A stretch of 64,000 nt of DNA from Gordonia amicalis NBRC 100051 = JCM 11271. GTDB lineage: Bacteria > Actinomycetota > Actinomycetes > Mycobacteriales > Mycobacteriaceae. The DNA is taken from contig NZ_BANS01000013.1 of assembly GCF_000332995.1 (NCBI RefSeq), positions 1-64,000 of the forward strand. The letters run 5' to 3'. The notes beneath the pieces are model-generated. The model was given only the letters and a program-made list of their open reading frames with translations, did no database searches and was not told the origin of the DNA. The translations under genes and the position numbers were made by a program. This document shows, one piece after another, positions 37,599-46,330 of the stretch (position 1 is the first letter of the stretch; every line of letters starts with the position of its first letter).

Positions 37599-38549
37599 TC
37601 ACAACGCCGACATCAGGCGATTGAGCTCGGTGAGCCACGGGATCGCGACCGCGAGCGTCGGCAGGACCAGGATGCCGGCAGCGGTGACGTAGGCGCCGAC
37701 CGCGATCCAGTGGGCGGGGCGGTCGTCGCGCAGACGGTGGACACGGGTGAGGGTGGTGGGTCCGCCGACGGCCATCGCACCGCGAGGAGCGACCGCGTCG
37801 GCGCAGGCGACGAGTGCGCGTCCGAGGGTCGTCGGCGCGGTGGCGCGGACGGCTTGATCGTCGGCGAGCGCTTCGACGAGCAGTTCGGCGGCGCCGAGGG
37901 CGGAACTGGAGCGGACGAACCGCGGGAAGGCCTCGTGCAGGGCGATGAACGCCTCGAGGACGAGGTCGTGGCGTGCGCGCAGATGAGCTCGTTCGTGGGC
38001 GATGACGGCGATGAGCTCGTCGCGGGTCAGGCGATGGACGACGCCTTCGCTGACGACGACGCGTTGCCGCAGGCCGGGGAGGCAGTAGGCGAGTGGCTGC
38101 TCGACGTCGATCATCCGGACGTCGCGGGCGTAGAGCGGATCATCGGCGTCGGTCCGGTCGCAGCGATCGAGGATGTCGATCAGCTGGCGGTGGGCTTTGC
38201 GGCGGGCGCGGGTGCGCAGTCCGACGCGGATGGTCGTGTAGAAGAGGCGGGCGCCGACCAGCAGGGTGAGGACGAAGACCCCTACGCAGGTCACCCACAG
38301 GGGCAAGCCGAGGCGTTCGATCTCGTGCAGCGGATGTGCCGTCGGTGTGCCGTCGGCGCCGATCACCAGGAGGTTGGCCGCGATCGCCAGGCCACAGCTG
38401 AACGCCGACAACACGGCGGCGAGAGCGATGGCCTGCCACAGCGTCATCGCCGCACGTGGGGCTCTGATCGGCCATCGTGCCCGGGACAGTGCCTCGGGCA
38501 CAGGGCCGGCGAGCACCAAGCTGACGATGCCGAAGAGCAGGGCGGTCAT
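37599..38549 (-). CDS. M56 (BlaR1-like) zinc metallopeptidase
   Basis: 316 residues. The metal-binding HExxH motif is HERAH (residues 185-189) in LTRDELIAVIAHERAHLRARHD. TM helices flank it: MTALLFGIVSLVLAG, LWQAIALAAVLSAFSCGLA, LWVTCVGVFVLTLLVG and a late WIAVGAYVTAAGILVLP. The preceding PLAYCLPGLRQRVVVSEGVV is typical of the family. There is no extracellular penicillin-binding sensor, so it is the minimal M56 type seen in Rv1845c. It is thought to cleave the partner repressor BlaI, whose gene is 47 bp upstream on the same strand. It is an inner membrane protein. Confidence 0.9.
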   Translation of the reverse strand: MTALLFGIVSLVLAGPVPEALSRARWPIRAPRAAMTLWQAIALAAVLSAFSCGLAIAANLLVIGADGTPTAHPLHEIERLGLPLWVTCVGVFVLTLLVGARLFYTTIRVGLRTRARRKAHRQLIDILDRCDRTDADDPLYARDVRMIDVEQPLAYCLPGLRQRVVVSEGVVHRLTRDELIAVIAHERAHLRARHDLVLEAFIALHEAFPRFVRSSSALGAAELLVEALADDQAVRATAPTTLGRALVACADAVAPRGAMAVGGPTTLTRVHRLRDDRPAHWIAVGAYVTAAGILVLPTLAVAIPWLTELNRLMSAL

Positions 38550-38596
38550 CCGGTGGGCTTCCTCAAAGGGTGGGCTGTTGGGGGTGTGCCGCGAAT

Positions 38597-38995
38597 CTAA
38601 CCGGTCTCGCCGGTTCCTCGTGCGGCTTCGAGTTCATCGAGGGCCTCGCGGAGGGCGGCGGCCTCATCTGCGCCGACCCGGCCGACGAAGGACACGAGCG
38701 CGGCGTGCCGTGATCCCGGTGCGTCGGCCTCGCTCAGCGCGTCGACCATCAGGCTCGCGACCAGGTCCTCACGGGGGTGCGTCGGAACGTACTTGTGCGC
38801 CCGGTCGTCGCGGATCTGGGTCACGAGATTCTTCTTCGCCAGCCGCTGCAGCACGGTCATCACCGTCGTGTAGGCGAGTGACCGATCCCGCGACAGTTCG
38901 GCATGTACCTGCCGCACGGTCTTCGGTTCGGATCCGGCCCACAACGTGTCCATCACCGCGCGCTCGAGGTCGCCTAGCCCATTCATCTTTCGCAT
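38597..38995 (-). CDS. blaI: BlaI/MecI/CopY-family repressor
   Basis: 132 residues. A winged-helix domain fills residues about 4-75 (GDLERAVMDTLWAG, TVRQVHAELSRDRSLAYTTVMTVLQRLAKKNLV with the recognition helix, then RAHKYVPTHPREDLV). The C-terminal dimerisation helices follow. Rv1846c is the counterpart and controls blaC and ATP synthase genes in M. tuberculosis; no beta-lactamase gene is seen next to this one. The start may be the ATG at 38986 (third downstream codon with AAAG upstream) instead of 38995. The promoter region is shared with the divergent small RNA candidate, so blaI and the RNA may influence each other. Confidence 0.9.
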   Translation of the reverse strand: MRKMNGLGDLERAVMDTLWAGSEPKTVRQVHAELSRDRSLAYTTVMTVLQRLAKKNLVTQIRDDRAHKYVPTHPREDLVASLMVDALSEADAPGSRHAALVSFVGRVGADEAAALREALDELEAARGTGETG

Positions 38996-39099
38996 TTTAC
39001 TGCTGTGCCTCCCGTTGTGTGTCTCTCGGCTCGCGTCTTCACCCGATCGACGCGTCCGCGCCCGCGATCGCGCCTCTCACGTGGCTTTCACCACAGCCC

Positions 39100-39128
39100 T
39101 TGACACGTTGGTAAGGCTAGCCTACATT
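39100..39128 (+). promoter_or_regulatory. consensus sigma-A promoter overlapping an IdeR/DtxR iron box
   Basis: TTGACA (39100-39105), a 17-bp spacer, then TACATT (39123-39128), so the -35 and spacing are ideal. Bases 39107-39125 match the IdeR/DtxR box TWAGGTWAGSCTWACCTWA at 15 of 19 positions, the mismatches being positions 1, 3, 14 and 19. The box covers the spacer and the first half of the -10, an expected position for repression with iron. Confidence 0.8.
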
Positions 39129-39133
39129 AAGTC

Positions 39134-39228
39134 ACGTTGGACCGCGCGAGAGTCCTGAGGGCTGCAGAGACCCCCGGTCCACGCCACGAAGGTCCCGCAT
39201 CTCGACGAGGTGCGGGGCCTTCCGGTTT
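39134..39228 (+). ncRNA. mrsI: candidate iron-responsive small RNA, MrsI (ncRv11846)-like
   Basis: About 95 nt. The predicted start is 6 to 7 bp after the -10, and the end is the terminator hairpin at 39189-39221. The 5' half folds into a stem TGGACCG/CGGTCCA (39138-39144 with 39175-39181) that carries an inner hairpin AGTCC-TGA-GGGCT (39151-39163). No reading frame of note is inside. M. tuberculosis MrsI is transcribed in the same gap between blaI (Rv1846c) and the thioesterase gene Rv1847, is repressed by IdeR with iron, and spares iron by silencing iron-using genes. Position, promoter, box and size all agree. Sequence identity to MrsI was not checked. Confidence 0.7.
39189..39228 (+). terminator. 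intrinsic terminator of the small RNA
   Basis: A 15-bp stem pairs 39189-39203 with 39207-39221 around a GAC loop, with two G-U pairs and the rest Watson-Crick. It is followed by CCGGTTTCT, a weak T-tract. It is a very stable hairpin in an otherwise gene-free stretch. Confidence 0.8.
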
Positions 39229-39312
39229 CTCCGAGGAGACAACGCCGGTCCCGGCATTCGTGTTCCCGGGGCGGTATCGCTAACGGCACGGAGCCGTGTC
39301 AGTGTTGACGCC

Positions 39313-39735
39313 ATGACTGCGAACAGTGCGGACGAGATCCTCCAGAGCTCCTTCGGCAAGGGACTCGACGGCGTGCTCGGACTCGAGGTCGTCGAGGCCG
39401 GACCGGACCGGATCGTCGCGACGATGGAGATCACCGAGAGCCACCATCAGCCGTTCGGGATCGTCCACGGCGGCGTCTACTGCGCGATCGGCGAGAGCGT
39501 CGCGAGCATGAGCGGGTTCTTCTGGCTCCAGGAGACGGGTATCGGGGGCACGGCGGTCGGGGTCAACAACAACACCGACTTCCTGCGGTCGGTGAGCTCG
39601 GGAACGGTCACCGCGACCTCGACGCCGATCCACCGCGGCCGGCGCCAGCAGCTGTGGGCCGTCGACATGGTCGACCAGGACGGCACGTTGCTCGCCAGGA
39701 CGCAGGTTCGACTCCAGAACATCGAGGCACGCTGA
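39313..39735 (+). CDS. PaaI-family hotdog thioesterase (Rv1847-like)
   Basis: 140 residues. GIVHGGVYCAIGESVAS is the HGG motif of the hotdog family and the following VGVNNNTDFLRSV strand contains the catalytic-type Asp position; HRGRRQQLWAVDMVDQDGTLLARTQV are the last strands. Rv1847 is in the same place and is a PaaI-type acyl-CoA thioesterase. The substrate is unknown; the family hydrolyses phenylacetyl- and other aryl- or acyl-CoAs. There is no good Shine-Dalgarno before its ATG. The sRNA candidate ends 85 bp upstream, so read-through or a separate start is possible. Confidence 0.85.
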   Translation: MTANSADEILQSSFGKGLDGVLGLEVVEAGPDRIVATMEITESHHQPFGIVHGGVYCAIGESVASMSGFFWLQETGIGGTAVGVNNNTDFLRSVSSGTVTATSTPIHRGRRQQLWAVDMVDQDGTLLARTQVRLQNIEAR

Positions 39736-39908
39736 CCGGCTCGCTGAATACGTTCCGGTGACGCCGGTCTCCCCTCCTGAGGACTGACCCGCGACGTTCC
39801 GGGCGGCGGATCGGCGTCGGCGAGCCGTGGCCGCGCCGGCGTGGCAGGATGTCTCCACTGCCATCGACCACGACCTCCCGGGTCGGCCATCTGCGAGGAG
39901 CGATCTCG

Positions 39909-40211
39909 GTGCGACTGTCGCCGCATGAACAAGAACGGCTGTTGATCTCGTATGCGGCCGAACTCGCGCGACGGCGGCAGGCCCGTGGGCTCAGGCTCAA
40001 CCATCCCGAAGCGGTTGCGCTCATCACCGACCACGTCCTCGAGGGTGCCCGCGACGGTCGATCGGTGGCCGAGCTCATGACCTCCGGTCGTGAGGTGCTC
40101 GGCCGCGACGACGTGATGGACGGCGTGCCCGAGATGCTGCACGACGTCCAGGTCGAGGCGACGTTCCCAGACGGCACCAAGCTGGTGACCGTCCACGACC
40201 CGATCGTCTGA
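39909..40211 (+). CDS. ureA: urease subunit gamma
   Basis: 100 residues, the standard size. [20 protein letters not shown] and [25 protein letters not shown] are the diagnostic runs, ending LVTVHDPI. The GTG at 39909 is preceded by GAGGAG 9 nt upstream, which decides the start; an earlier in-frame ATG would add a non-conserved 20-residue extension. The gamma subunit is the smallest of the alpha-beta-gamma urease trimer that hydrolyses urea to ammonia and carbamate. It is the first gene of the ureABCFGD operon. Confidence 0.95.
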   Translation: MRLSPHEQERLLISYAAELARRRQARGLRLNHPEAVALITDHVLEGARDGRSVAELMTSGREVLGRDDVMDGVPEMLHDVQVEATFPDGTKLVTVHDPIV

Positions 40212-40255
40212 GCGCTGCTCCGCCAACCGATCCGAGCTGCTGAAGAGAGACCGAG

Positions 40256-40642
40256 ATGTCGGGTACGCCACCCACCGCCACACGCTCCTCACTCGTCCCG
40301 GGTGAGGTGATCCCCGCCGAGGGCACGATCGAGCTGAACGCCGGTGCCGACACCGTCGAGTTGGCTGTGGTCAACACCGGCGACCGCCCGGTCCAGGTCG
40401 GGAGCCATGTGCACTTCCCGCAGTCCAATCCCGCGCTGGACTTCGACCGTGCGCTCGCGCACGGACGACGCCTCGACATCCCGGCCGGAACCGCGGTGCG
40501 GTTCGAACCGGGTATCGAGATGACCGTCGGCCTCGTCCCGCTCGGGGGAACCCGTGAGGTGTACGGGATCTCGCTGGATCCGCCGGGCGAATGCGGACCG
40601 GTGGGTGTTCCCATGACGGATCGCGCCGACGGGAGCAAGTGA
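40256..40642 (+). CDS. ureB: urease subunit beta
   Basis: 128 residues. [36 protein letters not shown] and [16 protein letters not shown] are the family strands. It packs against the alpha and gamma subunits of the nickel urease. ureA ends 44 bp before and ureC begins 1 bp after, so the order and spacing are typical. Slight N- and C-terminal extensions compared with Klebsiella, as in mycobacteria. Confidence 0.95.
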   Translation: MSGTPPTATRSSLVPGEVIPAEGTIELNAGADTVELAVVNTGDRPVQVGSHVHFPQSNPALDFDRALAHGRRLDIPAGTAVRFEPGIEMTVGLVPLGGTREVYGISLDPPGECGPVGVPMTDRADGSK

Positions 40643-40643
40643 C

Positions 40644-42362
40644 ATGGCGACACTCGGCCGCGATCGCTACGCGCAGCTCTTCGGTCCGACGACCGGCGAC
40701 CTGATCCGCCTCGCCGACACCGATCTGCTCATCGAGGTCACCGATGACCTCTCGGGCGGCCCCGGGCGTGCCGGTGAGGAAGCGGTCTTCGGCGGCGGCA
40801 AGGTGATCCGCGAATCGATGGGTCAGAGCCGTGCGACCCGCGCCGACGGTTCACCCGACACGGTCATCACCGGTGTCGTGGTCCTCGACCACTGGGGAAT
40901 CATCAAGGCGGACCTGGGAATCCGCGACGGACGCATCGTCGCGCTGGGTAAGGCGGGAAACCCCGACACGATGGACGGCGTCCACCCCGACCTCGTCATC
41001 GGACCATCGACGGAGATCATCGCCGGCAACGGCAAGATCGTCACCGCGGGTGCCATCGACTGTCACGTGCACTTCATCTGCCCGCAGATCATGGACGAAG
41101 CACTCGGCAACGGCATCACGACGCTGATCGGCGGGGGTACGGGCCCGGCCGAGGGGAGCAAGGCCACCACCGTCACCCCGGGTGCCTGGCATCTCGCGTC
41201 GATCCTCGCCGCGACGGACCACTGGCCGATGAACATCGCGCTGCTCGGCAAGGGCAACACGGTCAGTACGGCCGCGATGCACGAGCAGATCCGGGCGGGC
41301 GCTTCGGGTTTCAAACTGCATGAGGACTGGGGGAGCACACCGGCCGCGATCGACGCGTGTCTGCGGGTGGCCGAGGAGACCGGGGTGCAGGTCGCCCTGC
41401 ACTCCGACACGCTCAACGAAGCGGGCTTCGTGGAGAGCACGCTCGGCGCGATCGCCGGTCGCAGCATCCACGCGTATCACACCGAGGGCGCCGGCGGTGG
41501 TCACGCGCCGGACATCATCACGGTCGCGGCATATGCGAATGTGCTTCCGTCGTCGACCAATCCGACGCGGCCGCACACCGTGAACACCCTCGACGAGCAC
41601 CTCGACATGCTGATGGTGTGTCATCACCTCAACCCCACGGTGCCGGAGGATCTGGCGTTCGCGGAGAGCCGGATCCGGCCGTCCACCATCGCCGCCGAGG
41701 ATCTGCTGCACGACCTGGGCGCGATCTCGATGATCGGTTCGGACTCGCAGGCGATGGGCCGTGTCGGCGAGGTGGTCTTGCGCACCTGGCAGACCGCCCA
41801 CGTCATGAAACGCAAGCGCGGTGCGCTGCCCGGAGACGGTCGCGCCGACAACAACCGGGCCCGGCGGTACATCGCCAAGTACACGATCTGCCCGGCCGTC
41901 GCGCACGGCTTCGACGACGAGATCGGGTCGGTGGAGGTCGGCAAGCTCGCCGACCTCGTGCTCTGGGACCCCGCGTTCTTCGGCGTCCGGCCCGATCTGG
42001 TGATCAAGGGTGGTGCGATCGCGTGGGCGGCGATGGGTGACGCGAACGCGTCGATTCCCACGCCGCAACCGGTCCTGCCGCGCCCGATGTTCGGTGCCGC
42101 ACCGAAATTGGCGGCCGCCACGTCGGTGAGTTTCGTCGCCCCCGGCGCGGACCCCGACTTGGCCGAGCGGATCGGTGTCGAAAGCCAACTGGTCCCGGTC
42201 AAGAACACCCGCGGGGTCGGCAAGGCCGACATGGTCAACAACGACGCGTGCCCGACCATCGAGGTCGATCCCGACACGTTCACGGTGAAGGTCGACGGCG
42301 AGGTGTGGGATGCCGAGCCGGTGTCCGAACTGCCGATGGCGCAGCGGTACTTCCTGTTCTGA
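40644..42362 (+). CDS. ureC: urease subunit alpha (catalytic)
   Basis: 572 residues. Nickel ligands HVH at 141-143 ([10 protein letters not shown]), the carbamylated Lys 224 in GFKLHEDWG, and the [17 protein letters not shown] His ligands are in place; the lid segment [21 protein letters not shown] carries the mobile Cys-His flap residues, and [11 protein letters not shown] the Asp ligand. It hydrolyses urea in the cytosol. ureB ends 1 bp before and ureF starts within its stop codon. Confidence 0.97.
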   Translation: MATLGRDRYAQLFGPTTGDLIRLADTDLLIEVTDDLSGGPGRAGEEAVFGGGKVIRESMGQSRATRADGSPDTVITGVVVLDHWGIIKADLGIRDGRIVALGKAGNPDTMDGVHPDLVIGPSTEIIAGNGKIVTAGAIDCHVHFICPQIMDEALGNGITTLIGGGTGPAEGSKATTVTPGAWHLASILAATDHWPMNIALLGKGNTVSTAAMHEQIRAGASGFKLHEDWGSTPAAIDACLRVAEETGVQVALHSDTLNEAGFVESTLGAIAGRSIHAYHTEGAGGGHAPDIITVAAYANVLPSSTNPTRPHTVNTLDEHLDMLMVCHHLNPTVPEDLAFAESRIRPSTIAAEDLLHDLGAISMIGSDSQAMGRVGEVVLRTWQTAHVMKRKRGALPGDGRADNNRARRYIAKYTICPAVAHGFDDEIGSVEVGKLADLVLWDPAFFGVRPDLVIKGGAIAWAAMGDANASIPTPQPVLPRPMFGAAPKLAAATSVSFVAPGADPDLAERIGVESQLVPVKNTRGVGKADMVNNDACPTIEVDPDTFTVKVDGEVWDAEPVSELPMAQRYFLF

Positions 42363-43036
42363 TGTCCGACCGTCCGGAATCGTCCCCGTCCTCGCCCGCA
42401 CACGCGCCGCTGGCGATGATGCTGTCGCTTGCCGACTCCCGGCTTCCCGTCGGCGGGCACGTGCACTCCGGCGGCGTCGAACAGGCGATCGCCGACGGAT
42501 TCATCCGCACGGCAACGGATTTGGCGGACTTCCTGTATCGCAGGGTCACCACGAGCGGTCTCGTGGCGGCGTCGGCCGCCGCTGCCGTCGCCGATGGGGC
42601 ACTGGAAGTCGGTGCGGCGCAACGCGAGGTGAATGCACGCACCCCGTCGGCCGCAGCCCGCAAGGCCTCGCTCGCGCAGGGCCGGGGAATGGTCCGGCTT
42701 GCGCGCCGCATGTTTCCCGACCACGACTGGACGGTGCACCGGCCGGCCACACATCTGCCGGTCATCAGCGGATCGATCGGCGCCGCGTCGTCCCTGTCCG
42801 GATTCCACACCGCACTGATCCTCGTCTACACGACGATGAGCGGCTCGGCGACCGCCGGCCAGCGCCTGCTCGCCCTCGATCCGGCGGATGTCTCGATCAT
42901 GATCGCCGACCTCGGCGCCGAATGCGAACGAGTCGCGGCCGAGGCCGCCGTGGGGCTTGCGGACCTGTCCGACCCGGTCCTCGACATCTTCGCCGAACGC
43001 CATGAGCGACAATCGATGCCGCTCTTCATGTCCTGA
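42362..43036 (+). CDS. ureF: urease accessory protein UreF
   Basis: 224 residues. The start ATG shares one base with the ureC stop (TGATG), so translation is coupled. LSLADSRLPVGGHVHSGGVEQAI near the start and the HLPVISGSIGA run are recognisable UreF elements, and the C-terminal tail is shorter than in Klebsiella. UreF, with UreD/UreH and UreG, loads nickel on the apourease and checks GTP hydrolysis by UreG. UreE is absent from the operon, as in M. tuberculosis. Confidence 0.92.
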   Translation: MSDRPESSPSSPAHAPLAMMLSLADSRLPVGGHVHSGGVEQAIADGFIRTATDLADFLYRRVTTSGLVAASAAAAVADGALEVGAAQREVNARTPSAAARKASLAQGRGMVRLARRMFPDHDWTVHRPATHLPVISGSIGAASSLSGFHTALILVYTTMSGSATAGQRLLALDPADVSIMIADLGAECERVAAEAAVGLADLSDPVLDIFAERHERQSMPLFMS

Positions 43037-43090
43037 CAATCCGGATCCACCGGAAATCGTCCCTGAAGCCCCGACCGAGAGGAGTCGACG

Positions 43091-43777
43091 ATGCCCCCGC
43101 ATCTCATCGACGGGCAGCCCCACAGCCACGACCACGACCGTCCCCGCCGGAAGCGTGAACCCGGTGAGGCGTTGCGCATCGGCGTCGGCGGCCCCGTCGG
43201 ATCCGGGAAGACCGCCTTGGTCGCCGCGCTCTGCCGCCAGCTGCGCGACGAGCTGTCGGTCGCGGTGCTGACCAACGACATCTACACGACCGAGGACGCG
43301 GACTTTCTGCGCCGCAACGCAGTCCTGCCCGACGAGCGGATCACCGCGGTCCAGACGGGAGGGTGCCCGCACACCGCCATCCGCGACGACATCACCGCCA
43401 ATCTCGACGCCATCGACGACCTCGTCGAGGCGAATCCGCCGCTCGATCTGATCCTGGTCGAGTCCGGTGGCGACAATCTCACGGCGACGTTCTCGACGGG
43501 CCTCATCGACGTCCAGATCTTCGTGATCGACGTGGCCGGTGGCGACAAGGTGCCGCGCAAGGGCGGTCCGGGCGTCACGTTCTCGGATCTGCTGGTGATC
43601 AACAAGACCGATCTGGCCGAGCGCGTGAACGCCGACCTCGACGTCATGCGGCGCGATGCGGACAAGGTGCGCGAGGGACGTCCGACGGCGATGATCTCAC
43701 TGACCGACGATCCGGCGGCCACCGACGTGCTGGCCTGGGTCCGCGAGCAGCTCGCGGCACCCGTGACGACCGGCTAG
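43091..43777 (+). CDS. ureG: urease accessory GTPase UreG
   Basis: 228 residues. P-loop GGPVGSGKT at 33-41, CPH metal-binding motif at 92-94 ([10 protein letters not shown]), [12 protein letters not shown] as the Walker B-type strand and NKTDL as the base-recognition motif. The N-terminus has an extra HSHDHD run that could hold nickel, useful where UreE is missing. SIMIBI GTPase that energises nickel insertion. It begins 54 bp after ureF, the largest gap in the operon. Confidence 0.95.
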   Translation: MPPHLIDGQPHSHDHDRPRRKREPGEALRIGVGGPVGSGKTALVAALCRQLRDELSVAVLTNDIYTTEDADFLRRNAVLPDERITAVQTGGCPHTAIRDDITANLDAIDDLVEANPPLDLILVESGGDNLTATFSTGLIDVQIFVIDVAGGDKVPRKGGPGVTFSDLLVINKTDLAERVNADLDVMRRDADKVREGRPTAMISLTDDPAATDVLAWVREQLAAPVTTG

Positions 43778-43779
43778 CG

Positions 43780-44523
43780 ATGCGCACCGACGTCGAGATC
43801 ACCGCGACCGCCGACCGCGGTGTGCGGCACAGCGCGACCGGTGGTCTCGCCGTCCGGGTGACCGCACCCGGCCACGTCCAGCTGATCGGCACCGCGGCGA
43901 CGCCGCTGGGTGGCGACGAGATCGCGGTCCGCATCCGGGTGGAGCCCGGCGCACGTCTGAGCGTGGGCACCGTCGCCGCCACGATCGCGCTGCCTGCGCG
44001 GGACCGCGCGGATTCCCGGGCCCGGTGGGAGATTGAGGTGGGTGCGGGCGGTCGTCTGCGTCTCGATCCGCAGCCGACCGTGGTGGCCGGCGGCGCGGTC
44101 CACACGTCCGACGTCGTCGCCGAGATCGACCCGACCGGGATTCTCGATCTGTACGAGCACGTGCAGATCGGCCGGGCTGTCCAGATCGACCGGGCGACGA
44201 CCATGGATCTCGACCGGATCGACCGCGACCGAACCGGCTCCTGGACCGGTGGCCTACGGGTGACGGTCGGCGGTGAGGTCTGGCTGGCACATCGGGTCAT
44301 GCTGGGCGCGTCGACACCCGCCGCCGCGATCGGTCATCGTGCGATGAGCAACGTGTTCCGTTACCCGGATGACCGCCCGGAAGAATTGCATCCGAGCGAG
44401 TTCGCGGCTCGGCTGCGTCTGGCCGGGGAAGCCACCCTCACCAGCGCACTCGGCACGTCGGTGACGGCCACGCGCCGCCTGACCGACGCTCTCGACACCG
44501 CAGCGCTGGTCCCCAACGGTTAG
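43780..44523 (+). CDS. ureD: urease accessory protein UreD (UreH)
   Basis: 247 residues, starting 2 bp after the ureG stop. It has the UreD-type beta-helical repeats with LRLDPQPTVVAGGAVHTSD, LDLYEHVQIGRAVQ and VWLAHRVMLGAS. It scaffolds the apourease for UreF/UreG-mediated nickel loading. The last codons are part of a 17-bp inverted repeat with the downstream sequence, annotated as a terminator. Confidence 0.92.
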   Translation: MRTDVEITATADRGVRHSATGGLAVRVTAPGHVQLIGTAATPLGGDEIAVRIRVEPGARLSVGTVAATIALPARDRADSRARWEIEVGAGGRLRLDPQPTVVAGGAVHTSDVVAEIDPTGILDLYEHVQIGRAVQIDRATTMDLDRIDRDRTGSWTGGLRVTVGGEVWLAHRVMLGASTPAAAIGHRAMSNVFRYPDDRPEELHPSEFAARLRLAGEATLTSALGTSVTATRRLTDALDTAALVPNG

Positions 44524-44539
44524 GGGACCAGCGCTGCGG
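44498..44539. terminator. strong bidirectional terminator overlapping the ureD 3' end
   Basis: A perfect 17-bp stem pairs 44498-44514 with 44523-44539 around an 8-nt loop (AACGGTTA). The 5' arm is coding sequence of ureD and the loop contains the ureD stop. It separates the urease operon from the convergent ndh gene, 20 bp away. TAGGTCTGTCTGT follows on the plus side, a weak T-rich tail. Confidence 0.85.
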
Positions 44540-44559
44540 TAGGTCTGTCTGTCCGGGTG

Positions 44560-46101
44560 TCAGCTGGCCTCGGCTTCGGACTCCTTGCCTGCAGCATCCT
44601 TGCCGGCGGCGTCCTTGCCCTCGGTGGGCACCGAGCCGGATGCGTCGGTGGCCTTCGAGTCCACGGTCCCCGTGTCGGTCTTCGCGGCCTCGGCGTCGGG
44701 TCCGGTTCCGTTGCTCTTCGCGGCCTGCTTCTCCAGTGCCGACAACTGTCCGATCGCGGTGCGAGCGTAGACCTGCTGTTCGGTGACCGCGAGCTGCGAG
44801 CGGCCGCGGGTGGTGAACGCGAAGAACCAGTTGATCAGCGTGTTCAGCCGGTTGCGGAAGCCCACCAGGTAAACGAGGTGCAGTGCGAGCCAGCCCACCC
44901 ACGCGAAGTAGCCCTCGGTCTCGAAGGGCTTCTTGAAGCCCGGGATCGGGACCTGCATCACCGCGGAGTACCGCGAGATGGTCGCCATCGAACCCTTGTC
45001 CCAGTAGCTGAACGGCTTGCGCTGGTCCGGCGTCTGGCCCTTGAGCTCGGCCTTGATCGCATCGGCGGCGTAGCGACCACCCTGGATCGCACCTTGTGCG
45101 ACACCGGGCACGCCGTCGACGGCCATCATGTCGCCGACCACGAAGACCTCCGGGTGACCCGGGATCGTCAGGTCCGGTCCGACCTTCACCCGGCCCGCGC
45201 GGTCGAGTTCGACACCGGACTGTTCGGCGAGTTGCTGGCCGAGCGGGCTGGCCTGGACACCGGCCGACCACACCTTGCACTGCGACTCGATGCGACGCGT
45301 GGTGCCGTCCTTCTCCTTGACGACCAGACCGTCGTAATCGACGTCCACGACCATCGCGTTGAGCTGGATCTCCACGCCCATCTTCTCGAGACGGGCCGCG
45401 GCCTTCCCACCGAGCTTGGGCCCGAACGGCGGCAGCACGGCGGGGGCCGCGTCGAGGAGGATGACGCGAGCCTCGGTGGGGTCGATGTTGCGGAAGGCGC
45501 CCTTGAGGGTCTTGTCGCTCATCTCCGCGATCTGGCCGGCGAGTTCGACACCGGTCGGACCGGCACCCACGACCACGAAGGTCAGCAGCTTGGCGCGTTC
45601 GGCGGGGTCATGGGACAGCTCGGCCTGCTCGAAGGCGCCGAGGATCCGTCCGCGGAGCTCGAGCGCGTGGTCGATGGTCTTCATGCCCGGTGCGTACTCG
45701 GCGAAATGGTCGTTGCCGAAGTACGACTGATCGGCGCCGGCCGCGACGATCAGGTCGTCGTAAGGGGTGACCGTGATGCGCTCGAGCAGTCGCGAGGTGA
45801 CCGTCTTGGCCTCGAGGTCGATGTCGAACACGTCGCCCATGAGCACGGAGGTGTTCTTCTGTTTGCGCAGCACGACGCGGGTGGCCGGGGCGATCTCACC
45901 TTCGGCGACGATGCCCGTGGCGACCTGGTAGAGCATCGGCTGGAAGAGATGGTGGGTGGTCTTGGCGATCAGCGTCACGTCGACGTCGGCCTTCGCCAGA
46001 CGCTGGGCGGCGAACAATCCGCCGAAGCCGGAGCCGATGATGACCACTTTCCTGCGGTCGGTGGCCGCTACAGCGGGGGCCTGGACGGCGGGGCTGCTCA
46101 T
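44560..46101 (-). CDS. ndh: type II NADH dehydrogenase (NDH-2)
   Basis: 513 residues. First Rossmann fold VVIIGSGFGGLFAAQRLA, second FVVVGAGPTGVELAGQIAE with the catalytic-type Glu nearby, AGVQASPLGQQLAEQ and EVFVVGDMMAV as the FAD motifs. Amphipathic membrane-facing C-terminal region (YFAWVGWLALHLVYLVGFRNRLNTLINW is hydrophobic). After about residue 440 the family end, an extra hydrophilic tail rich in Lys, Ala, Glu, Ser and Thr occurs, with a repeated KDAAG. It passes electrons from NADH to menaquinone without pumping protons. The ATG at 46101 is preceded by AAGGAG and GGAG, and it ends 20 bp from the ureD hairpin. Orthologue of Rv1854c. Confidence 0.93.
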   Translation of the reverse strand: MSSPAVQAPAVAATDRRKVVIIGSGFGGLFAAQRLAKADVDVTLIAKTTHHLFQPMLYQVATGIVAEGEIAPATRVVLRKQKNTSVLMGDVFDIDLEAKTVTSRLLERITVTPYDDLIVAAGADQSYFGNDHFAEYAPGMKTIDHALELRGRILGAFEQAELSHDPAERAKLLTFVVVGAGPTGVELAGQIAEMSDKTLKGAFRNIDPTEARVILLDAAPAVLPPFGPKLGGKAAARLEKMGVEIQLNAMVVDVDYDGLVVKEKDGTTRRIESQCKVWSAGVQASPLGQQLAEQSGVELDRAGRVKVGPDLTIPGHPEVFVVGDMMAVDGVPGVAQGAIQGGRYAADAIKAELKGQTPDQRKPFSYWDKGSMATISRYSAVMQVPIPGFKKPFETEGYFAWVGWLALHLVYLVGFRNRLNTLINWFFAFTTRGRSQLAVTEQQVYARTAIGQLSALEKQAAKSNGTGPDAEAAKTDTGTVDSKATDASGSVPTEGKDAAGKDAAGKESEAEAS

Positions 46102-46207
46102 CTCCAGACATCTCCTTCTCGCTTGTTGGGGGACGATTGTGCTTCGGCGCCGTGCAGGGTCCGTGTCGTCACGTGGCCGAACCGCGTCGGGCGACGGTCG
46201 AGGCAAA

Positions 46208-46234
46208 ACCGTACTTGCCCACAACGGTAGTCAA
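46208..46234 (-). promoter_or_regulatory. possible ndh promoter
   Basis: On the minus strand TTGACT (46234-46229) and TACGGT (46213-46208) are separated by 15 bp, shorter than optimal. It is about 107 bp upstream of the ndh start. Confidence 0.3.
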
Positions 46235-46309
46235 TGATGCGCGACCCGGCGCGACCAGGACGGTGCAGCCGGGCCGGTAGCCGAGGTCACGTTCGGTCGG
46301 CCGAGCCCG

Positions 46310-46330
46310 CCTCACCGTCATGCGGTGAGG
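46310..46330 (-). terminator. terminator hairpin at the end of the GNAT gene
   Basis: An 8-bp perfect stem CCTCACCG/CGGTGAGG with a 5-nt loop contains the GNAT stop codon, so the transcript probably ends here before the ndh promoter region. U-tract weak. Confidence 0.5.

Noticed and set aside
38996..39099. BlaI operator before blaI
   Set aside because: No clear TACTA/TGTA palindrome was found; a sequence TACTGC near the start has no mirrored half.
39849..39908. ATG at 39849 as ureA start
   Set aside because: It would add 20 non-conserved residues; the GTG at 39909 has a GAGGAG RBS and gives the standard 100-residue subunit.
43037..43090. Missing ureE
   Set aside because: The 54-bp ureF-ureG gap is too small for a gene. 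Mycobacterial urease operons also lack ureE, so this is not an anomaly.
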